Assembly: GCA_029721435.1 (NCBI GenBank)
Contig: CM056576.1
Span: 64,375,876-64,439,875, forward strand
DNA: 64,000 nt
Origin: Gymnothorax reevesii
Taxonomy: Eukaryota; Chordata; Actinopteri; Anguilliformes; Muraenidae
Direction of reading: 5' to 3'
Part shown: one piece after another, positions 34,249 to 45,990 of the stretch
Position numbering within the stretch: position 1 is the first letter of the stretch
How the letters are laid out: every line of letters begins with the position of its first letter
The notes under the pieces: generated by a model
Databases searched by the model: none
The model's input: the letters and a program-made list of their open reading frames with translations, nothing else
Told to the model about the DNA's origin: nothing
Position numbers and translations under genes: made by a program

Positions 34249-34425
34249 CGTGCATAACTTTTTTACTTTTATTTAGGTGTTCATGGTAAAAAGGGCATGT
34301 GATCTTTGTCCAGGCCAAAACAAAAAATGACATGTGCATAACTTGTTGATTTAGGTTTAGGTGTTCATGTTAAATAGAGCATGTGATCATTGTCCAGGCC
34401 AAAAAGAAAGAAAAAAGACCTGTGC
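34249..34425. repeat. Tandem duplication, two ~85-bp units
   Basis: 34249-34330 and 34331-34425 both contain GTGCATAACTT, TTTAGGTGTTCATG, GCATGTGATC and TGTCCAGGCCAAAA. They differ by several substitutions and indels. Confidence 0.85.
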
Positions 34426-34689
34426 AAAAACAATAGTTGTTTTGAATGGTCGTCTCAATAAAAAAAGAGATTTATATGGTAAGTCATTTTCTACAGTATT
34501 CTCTTCAAGATGGCTCTGGTGATGCACGTTTCTATAACACAGACTATGAAATTTACATTTCCGTTCGCGCCATGTGTCTGTGCGCCCTTCTCACCTTTTT
34601 CACCCATGACCAGTTTGTATGCCTGATGATGACTTGGTATCCATGAAAATACCATTAATAAAACGATACATGCAGGTGTTGGTGCAACA

Positions 34690-34960
34690 TTTACTACCAT
34701 TCAGATGCCTTTTTAAAGGCAGGCTTTGCTCATTTCAACAACACCATGCCAAACACCACACACTGCACATATTACAACAACATGGCTCAGCAATAAAAGA
34801 GTTAGGGTGCAAAAGTAGTCTGCCTGCAGTACAGACCTGTCACCTACTGAGAATATTTGGCACATTATGGAACAACAAAAAAAATGACATAGGAGGATGC
34901 AAAGTATTGAGCAGCTTAAATCTTACATAAAGCTAGAATGGGAGAACATTTTTGCTTTAA
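34690..34960 (+). pseudogene. Mariner-type transposase C-terminal fragment (opposite strand)
   Basis: Frames at 34730-34960 read pieces of the DDE end: ACACCATGCCAAACACCACA (HN-A-x-P-H region, frame-shifted), then CSTDLSPTENIWHIME, retaining the catalytic E, and IEQLKSYIKLEWENI. A stop (TAG after VQK) and frameshifts break it. It is the counterpart of the minus-strand fragment at 32650-32968. Confidence 0.7.
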
Positions 34961-35259
34961 GAACTACAGCATTTGGTCTATTAAGTTCATAAACTCCGAG
35001 AGTATTGATTAAAGGAGACATGAGGCAATAGAGTGGTAAACATGCCAATTTGCCAACTTGAAATATGTTGCTGGCAACAAAAAAAAAAAACAAAAAACAC
35101 GAGTTTCAACATCTGATATATTTCTAAATAAATACACAGTAAAAATGGTATGGAAATGATTGGATTGTTTTTATTTACATTTTACAAAGCGACACAACTT
35201 TTTTGGAAATTGGGTTGTACTTCTAACAGTATGAATAGGGGTGTAATACTTGTAACCTA

Positions 35260-36215
35260 AGTGAATTTCATGCATGCAGCATTTTCCGAGTCTGAGTTGG
35301 ACAGGGGGTGCATTTCACGGCAAGCCAGAAACACGGGCTACCGTAGAATGCGCCCCTGGATTTTTTGTTCCCTTGTTGTCCTCAGCTTCAAGTGCTTTTA
35401 GCACTGTGCGTTGGGGCCCAGTTCATGGAACCAGAGTCCATTTGGTGCTTTTCTAGTTTGATTCAGGTCAGAAGTGGGACCACCAGAAGACAAGCTGCCC
35501 ACCCTCCATAGTGTTGTTCCTGTTCTGCCCAGAATTGGCTGCATTTTGATGTAAATATTGTCTTCAGTTCATATAGGTCTATTTGTATGAGTTTGTCTGT
35601 TTTAAGTAAAAATAGTTCAGTAAAGAAGTCTGAATTGATTTTTTTTATTTGATCATTCATTCTTTCGTGCACTTAGGCTAATTAAATTTTGTTAAGACCT
35701 GAGACAAACATCTGACTTCTCTAACAGAAGAACATCTGATGGGGTGGACATAAACGCGTATCCAGCAAATACTTTTCAACCTACATAATAGTAATGGAAT
35801 TTAGCTGCGAAACGCCTACTTGCTCATATCATCTGAACTTCATTTTGTAATTAGCCTGGCTATAGGCTACATTTCCTCAAAACCGATGTGAAATACGAAG
35901 GCTAGATATAAGATCATTTTGAGTTCGTTATCACTCCTATCACGTGGCTTTAGGATATTATGTCGCGAAGAAATACCATTTATTTACTGTCTGTACCTCC
36001 TTTGCAAAAATTAAAAATATGATACAGTGGTTCGCACTTTTTAGCACTTTGATTGGTTGCAAAAATAAAACGGTAATTCCTTTGCAAGAATTTAATATAT
36101 GAAACGGTGTTATTATCTTTGATTGATTGCGAATGCGAAATAAAAGCGAGTCGACCTAGATCCCTTTAGTATTGGAATAACGTGCGCGCGCTCCCGCGAA
36201 GGGGGTGCAATCTAT
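35260..36215 (-). mobile_element. ~0.95-kb TIR repeat, copy 2 (inverted relative to 30111-31065)
   Basis: Begins TTTCATGCATGCAGCATTTT and shares CCGTAGAATGCGCCCCTGGA, GGAACCAGAGTCCATTTGGT, GTCAGAAGTGGGACCACCAG and GAACTTCATTTTGTAATTAG with copy 1. It ends near GGGGGTGCAATCTA. It is followed directly (36226-36330) by a partial copy of the right end of the PIF-like element, also seen at 28278-28375. Confidence 0.8.
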
Positions 36216-36726
36216 GGACTGGGTGCATGGAGTATTTTGCATTTCGCGTCCGACAGTCTTGATCATGCAAGCGATATTTCATTCACAATGTCAATGGTCA
36301 TGGAATTGATTTGCTTACTGACTACAATCAATCAGTACATTGAAATGAACATTTAATAAATCAACACATCTGTGAAAACCGTCGTCTTCATTTCAGAGGT
36401 AAATTGATAATGGCCTGAAAAGGTGATTAGCAAAAGCCCCCGAAAGGTGGGGTTGAAGTTATATAGCTCCACTCAGCCTTCATGTTACAGGATACTTTAG
36501 TTTCTTTTGCTGATTGGCCACATTAATCGGAACTAACGTTAAAGCTGTAGTCGCTGAGAAAGATTGAGACGTTGAGAAAAATTTGAAAAAAGCATCCCGC
36601 CCACACACACACACACCCCTCCCCTCTGTGCTCCGTGATCCCTCCCACCGATCACGTGTGGCCATCCGCCCGGAGACTCCTAGACACACCCCAGACACAC
36701 CCCCTCTACCAGAGCATCAAGCGGGC

Positions 36727-38385
36727 CGGTGTTCTGTCAAATTTTGCTCCCTTGTCAAAATATGCTACCTTAATGGAAAGCGATCATAAAGTCTTTGTTT
36801 TCCCCTTGATATTGCAATATGAATCAGGTTACAATAGTACCTTTGTTATTTGTGAGCTTATTATAACAAAAGCAGATGTTATGAGTTGGATAAGTTTTTT
36901 TGAAGATATATGCCCATATACGCCATTATCTTCTAATTTCTGCATTTTCAGGAAAACCCAGCGTGTACATGCAAATATATGGTAATGGTGCGATCAGGAA
37001 CCAGTCGCGAGAACCAGGAAATGCAGTAGAGCTTGTTTTATTAATAAAGGGGGAGGACCACCGCAGGGCAGAAGGCAAAAGTACAGAGTCCACAATCCAA
37101 AAGTCAAAATCCAGTTGGGCAAAAATAGTATCAAAAACCAGGGCAGCAATCACAGTAATCGTAGTCGGACAGAAATGGGTCTGGTACACAGGAATAGTTC
37201 TCAGAGAAACAAGCCAGAATCCACAGGACGTAATCCGAATCGTTACCAGGGCAGCAAACAGAAATCTCGTAGTCGGGCAGAAAAATGGTCAAAACACACA
37301 GATGCAACAGTAATCCAAAATCACAAAGGCAAAAATCAAAAGTCGGGCAATCCAGTCAGAAAGATAAACACTGAGAAATCGAGGCGAGAAACGTGGCACA
37401 AGAAAACTAGGGAGAACGATCTGACGCTGGAAGTGCTTGAACAGACATCTTAAATACACATCCGGGGTGAGCACATGACAAGGGAGAACAGGTGTGATCG
37501 ATGAAACAATAATCAGGACTGACACATGAGGAACAGTCTAATTACATGAGTTTGGCAAATGCCAAGACACAGACAGGGATCACAAGACAATCCTATGAAC
37601 AAAACAACAGCTCCGGTTAAGGAGTACTAAAGTGCATAGTCTAAAGAAAAGGAAAGCATGAGATCTAAGAGGAAATTCACAGAAGCTGCAACAGAGATAG
37701 GCAAGAAGGCGGAGATTAGAATTAGGCGATTGCTGAGAGATCGTTAGTCAATTAGTATGTGCAGCTATACAATCCCGAGTGCACGTTAGTAAGTTAGTAA
37801 AAATATACAATGTTAATATTGGTTAGTAATTATCGAAAACAACAAACTGTTAGTATGGATTAGTAGATAGTAAAAGAGAGGGGAAGGAAGCACACGAGAT
37901 AAAGAAGGAAGATTGAAAACCCAGAAACCAATAAATCACCCGAATGAGTGGCACGCAAGACTAGGGACCGTGGGCAAAGACCTACACAAGACAAGACAGG
38001 GTAGACGTGGTGCACTGCTGGGAAATGAAAACATGGCATGGCAGAGAATACTATGAACATGAAAAATAATAAACAGGAATCTAAACAACCAAAACACAAA
38101 ACACAATCCTAAGAATGGTCAAAAGGCAGGCAGTGGTCACTAAACACAAAAGCATACATGGCAGAGCCAGGCGCAGAACTTAAACATGACAAGCAGAATG
38201 CAGAATCACAACAATATGTACGCTTAAAGGTTGAAATGCGCACTGAAAATAAATCTATTTTTATGATTTTAGAAAATACTTCAGATATGAGCGAGGAAAC
38301 AGCCCGAGATTTCAGGTTTGTGCAAGTGCATAACCGCGAGGTAGCATATTTTGATAGGTAGCAAAATTTGTCAGAACACCGGCAG
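36727..38385. mobile_element. TIR element with ~45-bp ends
   Basis: The left CCGGTGTTCTGTCAAATTTT and the reverse-complemented right CCGGTGTTCTGACAAATTTT match. The similarity continues through GCTMCCT and TCAAAATATGCTACCT. The short native interior (36776-36979 and 38214-38340) has no transposase. The rest is an LTR insertion. The target duplication is unclear. Confidence 0.7.
36980..38213 (-). mobile_element. LTR (TACTAAC family), copy B, 1234 bp
   Basis: On the minus strand it begins TGTTGTGATTCTGC (38213) and ends ...ATTACCA (36980). Flanks are ATATA and ATATG (4 of 5 matching). It contains the family core: GATTTATTGGTTTCTGGG, the TAACAGTTTGTTGTTTTC block and the TACTAAC cluster (about 37760-37870). 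No gag/pol is nearby, so it is a solo LTR. Confidence 0.7.
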
Positions 38386-38389
38386 TAAA

Positions 38390-39570
38390 CAGACACAGAG
38401 CCAGCCTTGAATGAAGATTTACCATGTCAGATTTATAGATATAGCAACATTTATAGTTATTAAATGCATGTTAAACCTAACGTAAATTATAATGTCAACA
38501 GGTATTGTTCCTTCCTCACAATATTACAATAGGCCTAACTTAATAACAAGCCCATGATATTTAGTGAAGGCTGTCATGATAGTTATGAAAGTCCCGCTAA
38601 TGATAAAACCACAACAGCTCCACTGTGCAATATTTATTCCACATAAATGAACAACAGCAAAAACACACCGCAAAAAATCCCGGTGATTGAGAAAGGCAAA
38701 TATTTTATATTTGACCAGATGTTCTTATTGTTCAGAAACCCCCCCAGATAGCAAGCTCCTCCGCTCCGGATCTGCCCCGGCTCCAGCTGATCCGGCTCAG
38801 CGAGGCGAGGTTTATACATGAGTAAGAGAGCGCGCTGTTCAAAAAAGCCATAATGAACACGTTCACAATAACGTTCATCAATCGGAAATACATATGAACG
38901 AGTTCATGAGTTCACTGAATGCATTCAGGCACAATACTGATGATAGCAATGCAAGTTTCAATGCTCAAAATAAACGCCTAACGTTCTGACGCCATCTGTC
39001 GACACTGAGAAAACCGGCACCGTTTACAGTCATAAGCCAGCATTGTCATAGACTTATAAAAAGCTATTTATGTAACAACTCACACAATACAAGTCAAAAA
39101 TTACCTAACGCTACCTGTTCAACAAAAGTCTGTATCAGCATCAGATTTCAGGCCCAAATCCTCCTGGAGCTTCCCCCAGCGGTGATGACCCGATGTTTAC
39201 TCGGTTTTGAGTCGTGAGTTGCTCAAATTTCCTCTTTGTCTCTGCCTTTTCCTCTGCAGTGTTACGCTTTCTTCCAACTTTTGCCGGTGGGGCAAGCAGG
39301 AGCCGCTTGCTGCTGTCGCTGTCTTTCTTTTCCACTCTTCTAGCCCTTGTTGCTAAGCTACAACTCAGCTACTTCTGCTTCTACTTTAATGTTCATTGGC
39401 GGTTTGAAAACACTTGGTGCATTACTGCCACTAGCTACTTGCTTGTTGCAGAAAGTGTATAACGCGGAAGGGGGCGAGGACGAGGCAGAACGCAGAGCAC
39501 GGGGAGTCAGAGCAAGCTCTCGGGGGAGCGTCAACTACAGAGAGGGGATTGGATGGGAGTAGGAGAAAGA
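38390..39570. other. Intron sequence with a possible repetitive-gene exon
   Basis: Mostly non-coding. On the minus strand, 39335-39141 reads MEKKDSDSSKRLLLAPPAKV, then a basic AEEKAETKRKFEQLTTQNRV segment. The style resembles first exons of multicopy fish genes linked to transposons (MYB/SANT-like or similar), but no domain is identifiable and no partner exon was seen. It is not called as a gene. Confidence 0.3.
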
Positions 39571-39571
39571 T

Positions 39572-39617
39572 GTTGACCAATGTAAGCCATCCAGCCGGAT
39601 GGCTTACATTGGTCAAC
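39572..39617. repeat. Perfect 21-bp-arm hairpin
   Basis: GTTGACCAATGTAAGCCATC(C) at 39572-39592 is exactly inverted at 39597-39617, with a 4-base AGCC loop. Confidence 0.97.
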
Positions 39618-40273
39618 GTTTCTGCGGCCCTGCAGCCAGTAGAGTTAATGGATTTTTTTCTTTTTTTTTTTGCTCTTCACATTGTGTAGATTGTGCTATA
39701 GGACCATAACCACCATTTAAATGAGGTTATTAAAAATGATCAAATTCTCAAATCGTATACTACAGCTTTAAATTAGTGACACACCCCCAGCTGAAATGAA
39801 ACATCTGCTGGTGAGTTCATTTAAAGACAGATCTTTGTTCTGGTGCCGACCCTGGAAAGCCGTTGCCTATATTTAAATATTACCGTTAAGGTAAGTTCGT
39901 TCGATGATGAGCGGAGTCGTTGGCAGGAACCTGTTTGTTCTGCCGACATTTCAGTCATTTTTAAGCTATCAGTCCATGAAAAAATGATTTTTTTTCCAGC
40001 GGATATTCTAGTTACAACATGATTGAGCTAGCAAAGCAATTTTGTGTCGCTATGGGTGGTATTTATTCAGTTTTGGGAAATCACAATGTCTAGAAAACAT
40101 AAGCCAAAATTGGCTGGCTGACAAGGAGTAGTTAACGTCAGATCTCATGTATTTACACAGAAATGGAGAGAATACTAGCAAGAAAAAATACTTTTATACC
40201 TTGAGAGCGAAATGCTCACAGTATAAATAAATTTTGATTATACATTGTATTTTGTTGGTAATAGTCGTATAAT
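39618..40273. other. Intron sequence, no supported feature
   Basis: Includes a T-run (39655-39672) and a TATACTACAGCTTTAAA block near 39757 that mirrors TTAAAGCTGTAG at 36539. These may be the ends of an older 3.2-kb element, but the match is too short to call. Confidence 0.35.
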
Positions 40274-40389
40274 CATTACACTTGGGGGTATGCTTGGCCG
40301 TCATTCTAGTCACTTCAATGATGCTAACGCTGACCGCGTCACTGTCGTGACAAGAATGACGGTCAAGCACACCCTCGCGTGTAATAATG
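40274..40389. repeat. Short inverted repeat with ~42-bp arms
   Basis: Arms 40274-40313 and about 40347-40389 pair around a ~33-base loop. The best block is TGCTTGRCCGTCATTCTWGT. Outer parts (CATTACACTTGGGGG / CATTATTACACGCGAGGG) are weaker. It is probably a small MITE. Confidence 0.75.
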
Positions 40390-42636
40390 CTTTAAAGTAA
40401 TAGCTAGGGAATAATCGTTTAACAGAGAAAATTCTAACTGACCACCAACGGCACAAGAGTGGTATGAATGAACCCGTAAGCAATCGCATCCTAAAATATG
40501 AAATCAATAACGCAAATTATTCAGAAAAATCACAAAAATAGCAGTCAGTAATGTCTTACCGAGCAGATTGAAGGCCAGTTGCTGTACGATTATCAAGAAT
40601 AAGGATGCATTCAGACAATTTTTATCATTATTCCTTTTCAGTAAAGGTTCTAGCAGCAAACAAAATTGAGGATACCATACGTTCAGTTGCGGAAATCAGC
40701 AGCGATACACTGGAAACTTTCGTTGCCAATCAAAGGTGTTGATGGAGTCATTCCAGGACATATGCAAAATCAATAAATTGATGCGTATAACAAAATATGT
40801 CTTTGTTAACGGTAGTGATTTGCAATTTTTTAGTGTTAAAGTTAATTATTCTTAAAACCGACGGAAATCACCTGAGGGGAAAGTTGGTTCATCGGCATAA
40901 GGAAAGTCAGTTTTTCTGCGGAGTGGCAATTCATTGGAGCAGCGCCACTCACTCAAGACCTGCCAGCCGTGGTAACAGTCATGAGCACTGTGGACACTTC
41001 AAGCAATGACTATTGCTCGATAATTTCAGTCTGATATCTTCTCACTAGAAAAGTCTTGTTGCAAAGTAGAATTTATTCATTGTACTGTGAGTGAATACCA
41101 TACGGGCAAATCTACATGATACTTTCTAATTTTAATTTCTCACATCCTTTCAGTTAAAACCAGATTTTTGTGTGTCACATTTTGGTGTTTTCCTTTAGCC
41201 AAAAAATCATATAAATTTAATTGAAAGAAAAAAACTACTTGGGTTCAAATGGTAGTTTTATTCTCACGATATCTCTAACATGTGCTTAAGGGGTCAAGCC
41301 TGGGTTCACTCAATTTAAGTACTTCTAAACACCAAAAACACATAAAAATTGTGTCAACTGAAAAAAGCTTAGAATGGAATTTGATTTTAATCAAATTTAA
41401 TACGGTTATTACCCTGAAAACCGTACATTATTGGCAAAAAATGTGAAATCTTGTGGCAACAATATCTCAGAAACTGTACCATATTTCCCCTTTAATTCTT
41501 TTTTTTGTTTTGAAGCCAATATCACCAGCTATACAATGACATACTCATTCTGGGTTTTTTCATGGGAAAATATTTTGAAAAATGATTGAATTTTAGAAAT
41601 GGGTGGCAGAACCTGCCTGGCAGATGTATCATAAATACACCATGTATTTACCTACCCAAAAATGGCGATGTCATTGTATAGAACATAACAAACTGATGCT
41701 ATGGTGAAAATTTCAGAGCAATACCTTCCCGCCACTGGCCTGATAAACTATTACATTTTGCGATGCGAGAAAGTTGCGTTTTTGTTGCGAAACGAATGCA
41801 CTGGAGGCGTTCACATGATAACAATCCCCTTAAAAGATTTTGGTCTTAAAATCACCTATTATGATTGTTTTGAAAGATTTTTAACGAAATGAAAAAAAAA
41901 TTTTTTTTAAGCCTGAACCTAGTCTTAGGCCCTTAACAAAATAAACATGAATTAAATTCATCAAACATAACCTGCTCATAATAAAACAATTAACCATAAC
42001 TGTCCCTGAAATTTCTCCAGTATTGTGAAAACACACACACAAATAATAAACACTTGATTTTTAGTGTTGGCAGGTGTAGTTGGGTTGAGAAAAAAAAGTA
42101 AAATTTTTTCAGTGATTTTTTTTTTCTGGAAACTAAGTTTCCCCGAGCCTCTTTGTAACGCCATCTATGGCCATTTCCATGAAACCAGCCTGGTGGGAAC
42201 ATGATGTGTGCATTGCTTTTTGTATTTCCTATACCATCCATGTTTAGATTCCTCCTTTTCAGCCATCCCACATTTAAATGTTCCTGACCATTTAAATGAA
42301 ATTTAAATTCTAATCGGTCGTGCGTTATCCCTAAATTACACCAGGTGCGTGTTCAATCAGTCTCCTCTCTGCCACAGTGAGGAGCTGATAGGTTTCACTT
42401 TAGTCAACACGTGTCTTTCCACTGGCTCCGCTGAATTGCATTTCTCTTCATTTGCAGCCCCAATAATCCGGAGATACACATGGCTTCTATTTTTGCCAGA
42501 TGTCAGGAAGCCAGACACAGACAAAAAAATTAAAACCTCATGCTAATTCTCAGAATAAAACCTTGGGTGTTGATGGTAGATTGTATTGTAGGCAAGGACA
42601 ACAACAATAATTAGAAAATAAGTATGCAACTTTATC
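40390..42636. other. Intron sequence, no supported feature
   Basis: AT-rich. No domain-bearing frame, tandem array or paired termini were recognised. Confidence 0.45.
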
Positions 42637-42865
42637 TACAGAGTGAGCAAAAAAAAAACTATACACTTTTTAACGGGTCATTTTGTGATGTATACATGTA
42701 TACAACATATTTTGTGTTTTGGACCTTTCCACTGATATTGGTACCAGTTACACCTCATTAGGTTTCAGGCATGACTGCACAGAGGACAATGAAGGGGCTC
42801 AAGTGAAATCTGACTTGTGCCAACTGACCAGGGCTGGATATGAAATGGACCATGCATGTCATAAT

Positions 42866-44010
42866 TGTTATGATTCTGCTTTGTTCTGTTCTTGTTTTGC
42901 CATGTCTTGATCCTTGCTATGTTTTGTTCCTGTTTATTCCTGCATATTCTCCCATAGTCAATTCCCTCAGTTATATTCCGGTCCATGTTTTGTCTCATAC
43001 CATGCATTGCACTTTGTCTCCCCCTGTCTGGTCTTTGGTCAAGTGATCACTCACTGCCACAGTATTGTGTGCCACACTTTCGGGTGATTTCATGGTTTCT
43101 GGGATTTCAACCATTCCTTCCAATCTCATTTACTTCCTTCACCTTGCTTTTCTATTTTACTTACAATACTAACAGTTTGTTGTTTTAGTTAAACTTACTA
43201 ATCAAAATTAACATTGTTTATAGTACTAACCAGCACCAGGGATTGTATAGCTGCACATTATTAATTGACTAACAAGCTCTCTGCACTCGCTCTGTTCTAG
43301 TCTCCGCCCCCTGCCTTCACTCAATTTACTTTGCTGTGCTTCAGCAGATTTTCTGCACCTTGCTAATCACTGTTCTGCCTCTCACTCTGCACGGTAGAAC
43401 TCCCTAACCGGAGCCGTATGTTTGTCAGTAGGCTGTCATCGTGATCCCTGTCCGCATTTTGGCTTTTGCCAATTTGTTGTACTCAGGAACTTCCTCATGT
43501 TCATTTCTTTGTAATTAGTTTGATCCAATTAACCTGTTCCCTGCATAGCATGTGACTTCCCTCTTGTCTATTTAAGCCGTCTTTTCACAACAGGCTCCTT
43601 GTCAGAACATTGATAAATATTTCTTTGTGCAGAGCGCCTCGTGTGCCATTGAATATTGTTTCACTTCTACTGGATTGTCCGACTTCGATCCTTGCCATTG
43701 CCCTTTTTGTATTGTTTTTGTCTTTCTGGATTTCGACCCATTTCTGTATGGCCACGAATTTTGTGTTTGGATGCCCTTTGTATGACCCTTGGCTTTGTTT
43801 ATCGACTACGACTTTTTGCCTATCTTTTTTGTACCTCTGCTCATCTGTCTTTCTGGTTCTGACCCCTGCCTGTCTAGTCGACAGTGTTTTTGGATTTTGC
43901 ATTGTGGCTTGGCAATTCCTGTGTTTTTTGGCTTTGACTCGGACTCCATTAAAGGCATACGTTTTTTGGAATTCCCTCTCTCGTGTGTGGTTCCTGAACC
44001 ATACCTCACA
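42866..44010 (+). mobile_element. LTR (TACTAAC family), copy C, 1145 bp
   Basis: Starts TGTTATGATTCTGC and ends ACCTCACA, flanked by ATAAT and GTAAT (4 of 5). Core blocks GGGTGATTTCATGGTTTCTG, CTAACAGTTTGTTGTTTTAG and a cluster of TACTAAC/TACTAAT (43160-43260) match copies A, B and D. A TATTTAAG box at about 43569 could be the promoter TATA. It is a solo LTR inside a Tc1-type element. Confidence 0.7.
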
Positions 44011-44421
44011 GTAATGAGTTGCATAGTCATTTGAACTTAAAAACAGGCATATGAATCTTGCCTGTGCATTGGTCGTAATGACCTGGCACTGCCAAGCACG
44101 GTGCCTCCACAGTTTTCCCCCAGGCCAGCGGTCGGAAACCCGTGGCTCTAAAGCGGCCCTTTAGCACCCCCGTGCTAAAGTGGCTCCCTAGAGCCATTTA
44201 AAAAATGTAAGAAAATGGAAAAAGATGGGGGGGTATATATTTTGTTTTAATATGGTTTCTGTAGGAGGATAAACATGACAAACATTCTTAAGGTTTTCTA
44301 ATGCTTTAAAAATGTGCCTAATAAATATTACATTTCAACATTTCTATCAACGAAGATTTGCATCATAGCCTGCGACACACGTTTCAGCGCGGCGCGGGGC
44401 CAGGCGGGTGTGTCGTGGGTC

Positions 44422-45990
44422 ATGGATCCCAAAGGGAAAAAGAAAAAGATAGCTGATGAGAACAGAGAATTCAAGGAAGAATAGAGCGAATCATTTGCTT
44501 TCATTGCCAATGCGGAAGGATTGCCTGCATGTTTGCCTTGTAATGAGAAGTTGTCAAATAACAAGAGTAATTTGGAAAGACATTTCCAGGGAAGGCATGC
44601 TAAATTTGCAGCCGACCACCCAGTTGGGACTGAGAGAAAAAGTTCGATTGCAGTACTTCTGGAGAAATTAGAGGAGCACAAAGATAGATTTAAGAAGTGT
44701 ATTGCATCTCCAAACTCCACTACAGCTGCAAGTTTTGTTGCAACCTGAGAGAAAATAAAGTGTGGAAAACTGTTCACAGATGGTGATTACATGAAGGATT
44801 CATTCATCAAAATATCAGAGCACCTATTTTCAGACTTTAAAAACAAAACTGAGATAATACAGAAAACTAAAGACATGCCTCTCTCCACAAAGACAGTGAA
44901 GGAAAGGGCCATTAAAATGGCAGGCGACATCACCAATCGGCAAATCAAGGACATTAATTCCAAGGGCGTAGCTAGAACCGGGAATTGGGGTGGCACAGAC
45001 ACGTCCCTTTATGACAATTAGGATAGTCCTGGCTAGTTCTCAATTATTTTTCTTTATTGACGCGTTTTCCAATTATCGTAATAAGCAACTGAAGACACGG
45101 TTTCTCATGCGATCTAACAGCGATAAAGTCATGGGGTAAATTCCGTAAAATGAGAATTTGGGTGGATGTAACATCTGTTTTAAAGAATTATTAGTCCTGA
45201 CCTGTTCGCAGTCATTTTCATGATGAACAAAATGTTCACTCCGAGAGCGCTTCGCACTTAACAGGTGCTGCTTGTTCTCCCCGATTAGGTAAGACGACAA
45301 TCATTCATCTGGACGCGTTTCCATAATTTAAATCAACGTCAAATAGAGCCACATGCTTTTTATAGCCTATTTCACTGCCAAGTGCCACTTTTTTACCCAC
45401 TCAATACCGTGAGTAATTTTGAATAACGTTGATTTAAATTAAGCAAACGTGTCCAGATGAATGATTGTCGTCTTACCTAATCGGGGAGAACAAGCAGCTC
45501 CTGTTAAGTGCGGAGCGCTCTCGGAGTGAACATTTTGTTCATCATGAAAATGACTTCGAACAGGTCAGGACTAATAATTCTTTAAAACAGATGTTACGTC
45601 CACCCCAATTCTCAGTTTTACCGAATATACCTCATGACTTCATTGCTGTTAGATCGCATGAGAAACCGTGTCTTTAGTTGCCGATTACGATAATTGGAAA
45701 ACACGTCAATAAAGAAAAATAATTGAGAACTAGCCAGGACTATCCTAATTGTCATAAAGGGACGTGTCTGTGCCACCCCAATTCCCGGTTCTAGCTACGC
45801 CCCTGATTAATTCAGCTCCAGCATACTCAATTGCCTGTGATGAGTTGTGTGATGTGATCGATATTGAGCAGACAGCGCTGTTATGCAGGTACATGAACTC
45901 TGATGGGCCGCAAGAAGAAATGATCGAATTAATACCACTGAAAGGCCAAACACGGGGGGAGGACATATGTGAGGCTGTGCTGAGATGTTT
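44422..45990 (+). pseudogene. hAT transposase (GTF2IRD2/Charlie-like), disrupted
   Basis: The start is at MDPKGKKKKIADEN (44422). An in-frame TAG interrupts at about 44480. The frame continues with LPACLPCNEKLSNNKSN and LERHFQGRH, a BED/C2H2-type finger (C-x2-C...H-x4-H). A TGA follows SFVAT near 44748. Then come FTDGDYMKDSFIKISEHLF and KERAIKMAGDITNRQIKDIN, after which a foldback hAT element is inserted. The same protein resumes at 45806-45813 with APAYSIACDELCDVIDIEQT and later GEDICEAVLR, then loses similarity near 45990. The remainder of the catalytic core and the dimerisation domain are missing. Two stops, an insertion and a 3' deletion make it non-functional. Confidence 0.85.
44961..45805. 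mobile_element. Foldback hAT MITE, ~380-bp arms, nested in the hAT gene
   Basis: Starts CAAGGGCGTAGCTAGAACCG; the reverse complement of the end starts CAGGGGCGTAGCTAGAACCG. The arms pair from 44961 to about 45340 and from about 45415 to 45805. ATTAATTC is duplicated exactly at 44953-44960 and 45806-45813. There is no coding sequence. Relatives are at 14140-14339 (half copy), 56174-57405 and 62140-63351. Confidence 0.95.

Larger units (their letters stand above)
32410..35217. mobile_element. Mariner-type composite: two transposase-3' ends facing outwards
   Basis: The left end CAACCCCAATTACAAAAAAG follows TA (32408-32409). The reverse-complemented right end CAACCCAATTTCCAAAAAAG adjoins TA (35218-35219). 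Unusually, both ends carry the C-terminal part of the transposase, on the minus strand at the left (about 32650-32968) and on the + strand at the right (about 34690-34960). The middle (32975-34640) is unrelated. This suggests two truncated copies in opposite orientation, or an inverted-duplicate element. Confidence 0.75.

Noticed and set aside
36539..39770. A possible 3.2-kb element bounded by TTAAAGCTGTAG and its inverse
   Set aside because: Only about 12 bases match at the ends, and no target duplication was seen; too short to support.
43610..44014. Hydrophobic 134-codon open frame resembling a membrane protein
   Set aside because: It lies in the T-rich 3' part of LTR copy C. The equivalent part of copy B is broken, and the hydrophobicity follows from T-richness.
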